From Bradyrhizobium yuanmingense (lineage in GTDB: Bacteria; Pseudomonadota; Alphaproteobacteria; Rhizobiales; Xanthobacteraceae), in NCBI RefSeq assembly GCF_029167105.1, contig NZ_JARFML010000019.1, positions 88,582 through 152,581 on the forward strand: 64,000 nucleotides of DNA. The letters run 5' to 3'. The notes under the pieces were generated by a model. The model was not told the DNA's origin, ran no database searches, and was given only the letters and a program-made list of their open reading frames with translations. A program made the position numbers and the translations under genes. How positions within the stretch are numbered: position 1 is the stretch's first letter; each line of letters begins with the position of its first letter. Shown in pieces: positions 59,199 through 64,000 of this stretch.

Positions 59199-59802
59199 CT
59201 GCAAAGCTCCTTGATTGGATGATCGCTCCCGGCATGCGCATCGGCTGTCGATGCCAGGGCCGCTCGTAGCACCAAAGGTCGGGTTGGAAGCTCGGGACGG
59301 GCGCAAAGCCTGTCGCCTTCATGATGTCGCGTCCGGCCACCGTTGACGGCTGCGCATAGCAATCCGCACCGCGAAATCTTATCTGCCGCAGATGAGCCGC
59401 GGCCTTGCCGAGACCGGCGATGCCGCGGCCCGTCGCCGCGATCGCCCAGATGTAGATGGCTGCAACCTCTTCGTTCGCCGATGCGAGGTAACGCATTTCG
59501 GGCGCGGTGAGGCAAATCTCGTCGAGCAACAGCGCATCATGTCCGCAGTCATTGAGAAACAGGAAGGCCATGCCGCCGACGAGCTTGCCTTTCCGACTGA
59601 ACGTCAGGATGCTCTGCGGATCGAGCGTGAAGTATCTGGCAAGCCCCGCTGCGCCGATCTCCACGCCGGGCACCAGCCGGTGCGCCATCTCCGAAAGCGC
59701 TGCAATTTCGGAAAATTGCGCGCACCTGACGTCGACGTCCGGGCTCAGCGGCAAGGCATCGAAATCATGCCTTGCGGCAAACGAGCCCCTTTCCATCCTC
59801 AT
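59185..59802 (-). CDS. GNAT-like protein, second copy type
   Basis: 205 residues, GNAT-like by pattern: SEIAALSEMAHRLVPGVEIG, ILTFSRKGKLVGGMAFLFLN, LDEICLTAPEMRYLAS and a C-terminal core (IYIWAIAATGRGIAGLGKAAAHLRQ, in part). The conserved loop is Gly-rich (TGRGIAGLG), which can serve CoA binding. ATG 59802 has GAGG six bases upstream. It is the promoter-proximal gene, 101 bp from the divergent LysR start. Co-translated with the next GNAT gene. Substrate unknown; N-acyl amino acid or siderophore-like chemistry is only a guess. Confidence 0.7.
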   Translation of the reverse strand: MRMERGSFAARHDFDALPLSPDVDVRCAQFSEIAALSEMAHRLVPGVEIGAAGLARYFTLDPQSILTFSRKGKLVGGMAFLFLNDCGHDALLLDEICLTAPEMRYLASANEEVAAIYIWAIAATGRGIAGLGKAAAHLRQIRFRGADCYAQPSTVAGRDIMKATGFAPVPSFQPDLWCYERPWHRQPMRMPGAIIQSRSFADARY

Positions 59803-59903
59803 ATCACGCCTCTATCGTTCGAGGCTTTCGTGCCCCGCTATGACGATCAGCTTAGCGGTTGGGGATCAGGAGTATGCAACAGTTATTGCACCGGGGTGCT
59901 GCG

Positions 59904-60914
59904 ATGATGCAGCACCGTGAAGAAGTCCTGGATGCGTCCTGGGACGATTTGAAGCTGTTTTTAGCCTGCGCAAAATATAAGAGTTTTCGGAATGCCGCCG
60001 AAGAGCTCGGCCTCACCTCCACCACGCTGATGCGCCGCATCGACCGGCTCGAGGAGAGCATCGGCTGCAAGTTGTTCCTGCGCGACCAGAGCGGGCTCAC
60101 GCTCAGCGATGAAGGCACCGCGATGATCGCCGACGTCACCCATATGGAGCGTCATGCCTTCAACGTCTTCCGCCGCGCCGCGCGATCCTCGAACGACACC
60201 TCGGGCACCGTGCGCGTCGCGGTGACGGAAGGCCCCGGCAATTTCTGGATCCTGCCGCGGCTGATCGACTTCCAGAAGACCTACCGCAAGATCACGGTCG
60301 ATCTGCGCTGCGCGATGGAGCAGGCCGACGTCGCGCGGCTCGAATCCGATATCGCGATCCAGCTCGAGCCGCCGACCAATCCCGATCTGATCGTCGCTAA
60401 GCTCGGCCGCCTCCACATCTATCCCTTCGTCTCCAAGGAGTATGAAAGCCTCTACGGCGTGCCGGCAACGCTCGCCGAATTGAACAATCACCGCATCATC
60501 AAGCAGAGCGCGCCGCAGGTCGACGACGGCGCCTATGCCCGCGTGCTCGGGCTGAAGTCGCTCGAAGGCATCGTCGGGATCAAGACCAATTCGTCGGTGG
60601 GCGTGCTCTACGCGGTGGAGCGCGGCGCCGGCATCGGCTTCCTGCCGACGGTGTCGATCGCGCTCGGTGCGCCGCTCGTTGCGGTCGATCTCGGCGTCAG
60701 CCACCACGCCGATCTCTGGCTCACCTATCACAAGGAGTTCCGCAGCTCCGAGCGGCACAAGATCGTGGTCGACTGGCTGAAGAAGATCTTCGACGCCAGG
60801 ACCTATCCCTGCTTCCGCGACGAGTTCATCCATCCGAACGCGCTGGTGCCGATGATGACGGCGGCGCGCGAAGGCTTTGGCCTGGCGGGATACGTGGCGA
60901 CGGCGCCGACTTAA
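59904..60914 (+). CDS. LysR-family regulator of the divergent GNAT operon
   Basis: 336 residues. HTH: WDDLKLFLACAKYKSFRNAA, then ELGLTSTTLMRRIDRLEESIG; the effector domain follows from VRVAVTEGPGNFWILPRLID. ATG 59904 has GGGG seven bases upstream; ATG 59874 and a TTG at 59859 are also in frame. It faces the operon ending at 57788 with a 101-bp intergenic region, the classical LysR layout, so it is probably the operon's activator, sensing a small carboxylic or aromatic effector. Not in the same lineage as the LysR at 2414 by obvious sequence. Confidence 0.9.
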   Translation: MMQHREEVLDASWDDLKLFLACAKYKSFRNAAEELGLTSTTLMRRIDRLEESIGCKLFLRDQSGLTLSDEGTAMIADVTHMERHAFNVFRRAARSSNDTSGTVRVAVTEGPGNFWILPRLIDFQKTYRKITVDLRCAMEQADVARLESDIAIQLEPPTNPDLIVAKLGRLHIYPFVSKEYESLYGVPATLAELNNHRIIKQSAPQVDDGAYARVLGLKSLEGIVGIKTNSSVGVLYAVERGAGIGFLPTVSIALGAPLVAVDLGVSHHADLWLTYHKEFRSSERHKIVVDWLKKIFDARTYPCFRDEFIHPNALVPMMTAAREGFGLAGYVATAPT

Positions 60915-60931
60915 CGCAGGCGAGCGTCAAC

Positions 60932-62098
60932 TCACCATTTGTACTCGAAGCCGAGCGTGCCCTGGTGCGAGGTGAGCTCGTTGCGAAATTTGCCGTCGTA
61001 ATTGACGTAGAGCCTCGCCACATTGGTCAGGCTGAGCGAAGCCGAGGCGCCGGCATCCGCGCCGTAACGGCTCTCGCCGATGCCGGGAACGATGATGTTC
61101 TGGGCGCCCAGGCTGACCTGGATGGTTCCGAGGTCCTGGTGGAAATTGTCGACGAACTTGCCGTAGGCCGAGAGGTCCAGGATCTTCTGGTCGATGATGA
61201 AGTAGCGGCCGACCTCGGCCCCGAGCATGATGCGCGCGCGCGAGAGCGCCGACGCGCCGACGTTGAGCGGATCGAGCCCGCCGGTCTCCTGGAACGCAGC
61301 GCTGGTGGCGCGCACATATTCCAGCGCGCCCTTGGGCACGATGCGCATCTCGTCCTTGGTCCAGTAATAGCTGATTTCGGTCAGCGCGCCGTCCACGGCG
61401 GCGCGATAGCCCGCGGTCGCAAGGCCAAGGCCGGTATCGCGGCTGGAATGGACCTTGCCGAAGCCGTGCACCACCGCAAAGGCCCAGGTCCACGGGCCCT
61501 TGTCGACCGAGCCGCTGAAGCCGAGCTGGGTGAGATCGAGGGTTGCGGATTGTAGCGCCAGCGGCACGTCGATGTCGGTGTGGCTGTGGTCGACGGAGAA
61601 TCCGATGTTGACGCCGGGTGCGAGCCGCGCGCCGAAGCCGGCAACGCCGCCGAAGGTCTTGCGCTTGTCGCCGACGAAGTCGCCTTGCGCCTCGGTGCGG
61701 ACCGACAGGCCGTAGCCCTCGAACCAGGTGCGGTAGCGCGGATCTTCCGCAGCCGCCGAGGCGCCGCCGCCGCCCGGATTGGTGCGGAACGCCCGGTTGA
61801 CGCCGCCGGAGGCCTGATTGCCAAGCCGCTCCAGGAAGCCCGCGCTGAAATTGAGCATGCTGTTGCCGGCTGACTGACTTTGATTGGTCGAGGTCGGCGA
61901 CGGAATCGGGGTCGGTGACGGCGTGGGTGTCGGCGTCGGGGTCGGCGTGGGCGTCGGCGTGCTTTGCGCGAAGGCGGGCGTTGCGGCCGCCATCGTCACG
62001 ACCAGGGCAAACGCCATCGCAAGCGCAGCCGCGATCTGGCGGACGCGGTCCAGCCCGATCGTCTGCCGTGTCCCGGAGAGCTGCGCGGCGCAGCGCAT
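60932..62098 (-). CDS. Autotransporter-type outer membrane beta-barrel protein
   Basis: 388 residues. Signal peptide QIAAALAMAFALVVTMAAATPAFA, then a Thr-Pro repeat linker (about residues 45-70, encoded by a GGCGTC-type tandem tract at 61890-61961), and a long beta-barrel with alternating amphipathic strands, for example RYRTWFEGYGLSVRTEAQGD, ending LGFEYKW with a C-terminal aromatic. The passenger domain normally present in autotransporters is missing, so this is a barrel with a short linker only. ATG 62098 is used; the frame is open to 62194. Confidence 0.83.
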   Translation of the reverse strand: MRCAAQLSGTRQTIGLDRVRQIAAALAMAFALVVTMAAATPAFAQSTPTPTPTPTPTPTPSPTPIPSPTSTNQSQSAGNSMLNFSAGFLERLGNQASGGVNRAFRTNPGGGGASAAAEDPRYRTWFEGYGLSVRTEAQGDFVGDKRKTFGGVAGFGARLAPGVNIGFSVDHSHTDIDVPLALQSATLDLTQLGFSGSVDKGPWTWAFAVVHGFGKVHSSRDTGLGLATAGYRAAVDGALTEISYYWTKDEMRIVPKGALEYVRATSAAFQETGGLDPLNVGASALSRARIMLGAEVGRYFIIDQKILDLSAYGKFVDNFHQDLGTIQVSLGAQNIIVPGIGESRYGADAGASASLSLTNVARLYVNYDGKFRNELTSHQGTLGFEYKW

Positions 62099-62476
62099 GA
62101 CGATGAATCCCGAAAGCGAAGTGGCGGCGCGCAAAAATGCAACACGGTCTGCGGCGCTTGCGGCGATTTGGGCCGAACTGCCACGAGGGGTCAACCGGTC
62201 GGCGCATGACGGCCGAGGCTATTGCACCGATTGTGGTTCTGCTGCCACAGGTCGCAAATTGCGCTTGAAGGCACCTGGCTTGCTCTTGAAATCCGCGCGC
62301 GGCTTGCTAGCCGGCGAATTTCATGTTGCAATAACGTTCACAATCGGAATTGGCCGTTTGCTGTGCGTTTCGCGACATTGCGCCTCAAGACTCGAACAGA
62401 CTTCCGGAAGCCCGTTTGTGGCGTGGCACGCGAAAAGCGGCCGCGTCGTTTTTATATCTAGTGGAGGAGACGAGCG

Positions 62477-62683
62477 ATGCCGCAAAAGGGCACCGTCAAA
62501 TGGTTCAACCCGACCAAGGGCTATGGGTTCATCAAGCCGAACGGCAGCGACAAGGACGTGTTCGTCCACATCTCCGCCGTCGAGCGTGCCGGACTTTCCA
62601 CCCTCAACGAGAACCAGGTGGTTGAATTCGACCTTGTGGAGAACCGCGGCAAGTCGTCCGCAGAGAACCTCAAGGTCTCCTGA
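62477..62683 (+). CDS. cspA: Cold shock protein
   Basis: 68-residue CSD protein that binds single-stranded RNA/DNA. RNP1 is TKGYGFIKPNG and RNP2 is KDVFVHISAVE, both complete. GGAGGAG precedes ATG 62477. A long AT-poor leader (about 150 bp) without a gene lies upstream, typical of cold-shock leaders, but I cannot demonstrate a thermosensor. A GC-rich hairpin terminator follows at 62718. Confidence 0.97.
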   Translation: MPQKGTVKWFNPTKGYGFIKPNGSDKDVFVHISAVERAGLSTLNENQVVEFDLVENRGKSSAENLKVS

Positions 62684-62717
62684 TGTCTCTCGCGGCCTTC
62701 GAGCGATCATGACGTTG

Positions 62718-62745
62718 CCCCCGGCTCTGCCGGGGGATTTTGTTT
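62718..62745 (+). terminator. Rho-independent terminator of cspA
   Basis: CCCCCGGC (62718-62725), loop TCT, GCCGGGGG (62729-62736), then ATTTTGTTTG. A perfect 8-bp GC stem followed by a T-rich tract. Confidence 0.85.
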
Positions 62746-62776
62746 GTGGCGCCGAAACGGCGATTGCCCCGTCGAC

Positions 62777-62802
62777 AATTTCCGGTTATATTACCGGAAA
62801 TT
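62777..62802. promoter_or_regulatory. Operator palindrome of the toxin-antitoxin operon
   Basis: AATTTCCGGT (62777-62786) and ACCGGAAATT (62793-62802) are a perfect 10-bp inverted repeat around TATATT, which itself looks like a -10 box. The antitoxin GTG starts 14 bp further. Autorepression by the antitoxin-toxin complex at such a site is the rule in VapBC-type systems. Confidence 0.7.
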
Positions 62803-62815
62803 GATCGAGAGAACC

Positions 62816-63118
62816 GTGGGAACCAAATCGCAGCGAAAGGCCACCCGTACCCACCGACGCCGTGCTGCGGCGCGCGGTTTGGTGCGCGTTGAAGTACAGG
62901 CCGCCAAGAACGATGCGAGCCTCATCCGCGCACTGGCGGAAACCCTGCGCGACAAGCCGGAGCGAGCAGCGGTACTCCGGTCGACGCTCGCCAACGCCCT
63001 TCTCAATCCCGAGGTCAAGACAGCCTTCGACGTCTTCGGATCCGAGCTACCCGATGAAGTCTTCGACGGTGTGTTCAATCGGCCGCGACGTGATGGATGG
63101 CGCGAGGTCGATTTGTGA
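62816..63118 (+). CDS. VapB-like antitoxin
   Basis: 100 residues. A very basic N-terminus (TKSQRKATRTHRRRAAA) precedes a short strand-helix unit, LVRVEVQAAKNDASLIRALAETLRD, consistent with a ribbon-helix-helix or AbrB-type DNA-binding element; the C-terminal half would wrap the toxin. GTG 62816 has GAGAGAA upstream. Its stop overlaps the toxin start (GTGA at 63115). I do not recognise the exact antitoxin class; assignment rests on context with the PIN toxin and the operator palindrome. Confidence 0.75.
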   Translation: MGTKSQRKATRTHRRRAAARGLVRVEVQAAKNDASLIRALAETLRDKPERAAVLRSTLANALLNPEVKTAFDVFGSELPDEVFDGVFNRPRRDGWREVDL

Positions 63119-63531
63119 GATTTCTCCTCGACACCAACGTCATTTCCGAGATCCGCAAGCGCGAGCGCGCTGACCCGAATGTCGTTCGCTGGGTCAATGA
63201 GACGCCGGCGGAACATATCGGAACCAGCGTGTTGGTGCTGGCCGAAATTCGCCGAGGCATCGAATTGAAAAGGCGAAGCGATCCGCGCCAGGCGAAGTCC
63301 CTCGACCGATGGTTTTCGCAAATGAGGACCAGGCTCGCTGACCGGGTTCTTCCCATCGATGAGACCGTTGCAGAGACCTGGGCTCTTCTTGGAATTCCTA
63401 ATCCGCTGCCGCTTATTGACAGCCTACTCGCCGCCACAGCGAAGGTCCACGGCCTGACACTGGTGACGCGCAACATCGCCGATATTGAATCGACCGGGGT
63501 AGCTCTGCTCGATCCGTTTGCCACGCCATGA
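63115..63531 (+). CDS. vapC: VapC-like PIN-domain toxin
   Basis: 138 residues, a typical VapC. Four acidic metal ligands are visible: Asp in FLLDTNVISEIRKR, Glu in VLAEIRRGIELK, Asp in LPLIDSLLAATAKVHG and Asp/Asn in VTRNIADIES. PIN toxins cleave RNA (often tRNA-fMet or rRNA) unless bound by the antitoxin. GTG 63115 overlaps the antitoxin stop by four bases, so expression is coupled. A complete, intact toxin. Confidence 0.93.
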   Translation: MRFLLDTNVISEIRKRERADPNVVRWVNETPAEHIGTSVLVLAEIRRGIELKRRSDPRQAKSLDRWFSQMRTRLADRVLPIDETVAETWALLGIPNPLPLIDSLLAATAKVHGLTLVTRNIADIESTGVALLDPFATP

Positions 63532-63600
63532 GAGATGATTCAGCGGTCGGAATATTTTTCTGTTGCCAATGACACCTAGTGGCGCGAACTGCGGGAGGCC

Positions 63601-63882
63601 GTGCTCGATCTTGCTGCGCCCGATCGACCCCGCTTTCGCTGCAAGAATCTTGAAGCCGGAAATCTCAGCCAGTGGGATGGCGAATGGTTCTATCACTGGA
63701 CCAGCGGTGGATGGGATTGGGTGGGGTGGGCTGAGCCATGTACGGAGACTGAGCATCAACGTGAGCTCGTCCGCACAATCCTACGCCGCATCCGGTTTGC
63801 TGGCAGGGCTATCGCATTTGAAAGTTTTTCCCTGCGGCCATCCTTCGAGACGCCCGCTGGAGGCGGGCTCCTCAGAGCCTGA
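63601..63882 (+). CDS. Uncertain open reading frame merging into a repeat
   Basis: 93 codons from GTG 63601 to a stop at 63880. The first part (PRFRCKNLEAGNLSQWDGEW, then a Trp-rich WTSGGWDWVGWAEP and RELVRTILRRIRFAG) looks protein-like. The last 25 codons are encoded by the dispersed repeat also found at 15047, so the original C-terminus appears overwritten. Codons before the GTG back to a TAG at 63579 could extend it (WRELREAV). I cannot assign a function; it may be a truncated gene. Rest of the window end (63883-64000) holds nothing I can support. Confidence 0.3.
   Translation: MLDLAAPDRPRFRCKNLEAGNLSQWDGEWFYHWTSGGWDWVGWAEPCTETEHQRELVRTILRRIRFAGRAIAFESFSLRPSFETPAGGGLLRA
63818..63876. repeat. 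Second copy of the composite repeat at 15047
   Basis: TTTGAAAGTTTTTCCCTGCGG..CCATCCTTCGAGACGCCCGC then GAGGCGGGCTCCTCAG matches 15047-15105 with few changes. The same orientation. It encodes the end of the frame at 63601. Confidence 0.65.
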
Positions 63883-64000
63883 CTCAAAAAGCGTAGACCT
63901 CTTCAAGGTCGGGCCAAGCGGCGAGTTAGAAGCCTCAGATGGGCGACGAGCAGCCAAGCAAGCTCGGTGGCGGCAGACCCCTCAAAGTCTTTGGAGAGAC

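Noticed and set aside
1..64000. CRISPR array
   Set aside because: No run of evenly spaced direct repeats was seen on either strand; all repeats found are palindromic and dispersed.

Overview
The window reads as a chromosomal segment of a Bradyrhizobium-like alphaproteobacterium (Rhizobiales). This is inferred from high-GC coding, a type II glutamine synthetase (glnII) paired with a divergent gstI/DUF2735 gene, TRAP and Bug-type transporters, a glutathione peroxidase, a large NADP malic enzyme with a phosphotransacetylase tail, and several families of palindromic intergenic repeats. No phage, plasmid, rRNA or CRISPR region is visible. Species assignment is not possible from sequence reading alone.

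Layout. 1-1091: end-truncated ABC-F ATPase. 1279-8483: solute-uptake locus with a Bug periplasmic protein divergent from a LysR regulator, then a DctP-DctQ-DctM TRAP transporter, an amidase and a tiny membrane protein in overlapping order; two strong hairpins separate dctP from dctQM. 8558-9883: Rrf2 regulator divergent from a methyltransferase across a palindromic operator. 9931-16670: small secreted and hypothetical proteins, DUF3750, dodecin, a phytochelatin-synthase-like papain-fold protein, a metallophosphoesterase, a SnoaL-like protein and repeat-rich gaps. 15965-19021: two paralogous double-domain GrlR-like proteins bracketing a hypothetical gene and a Sel1-repeat protein. 19216-20994: glnII (sigma54-like promoter, strong terminator) divergent from gstI. 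21105-26213: MliC-like protein, tyrosine phosphatase, SGNH hydrolase, SDR, DUF2161 nuclease-fold protein, GNAT, PaaI thioesterase. 26353-29247: kynurenine pathway operon (formamidase, tryptophan dioxygenase, kynureninase). 29569-41229: M20 deacylase, PNPOx-like flavoprotein divergent from a MocR regulator, small secreted proteins, CreA, a two-domain L,D-transpeptidase, secreted glutathione peroxidase, polysaccharide deacetylase, RibD-like reductase, a frameshifted AraC regulator and DoxX. 41500-49609: malic enzyme, large envelope protein of unknown role, aspS, selO. 49629-50326: a RAYT transposase bracketed by its REP palindromes. 50451-54463: phosphodiesterase plus a Ugp-type ABC importer without an ATPase gene. 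54872-57591: RNase D and a class III aminotransferase. 57788-60914: LysR divergent from an operon of two GNAT-like enzymes, a catalytically degenerate isochorismatase-fold protein and a small protein. 60932-64000: autotransporter-type barrel, cold shock protein, a VapBC-like toxin-antitoxin pair with a perfect operator palindrome, and repeat-bearing sequence.

Working together. Most of the window is heterotrophic metabolism: import of carboxylates/amides (TRAP plus amidase), phosphodiesters or sugars (PDE plus ABC), tryptophan catabolism and nitrogen assimilation with its own translational brake (GstI). The least-explained modules are the GNAT/GNAT/pseudo-isochorismatase operon, the paired tandem GrlR proteins, the phytochelatin-synthase-like gene and the RAYT-REP unit. 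Several genes below 60 residues were found by direct reading (8313, 33891, 54646, 57788). Start codons are judged from ribosome binding sites and family N-termini and are the least certain part of the coordinates.
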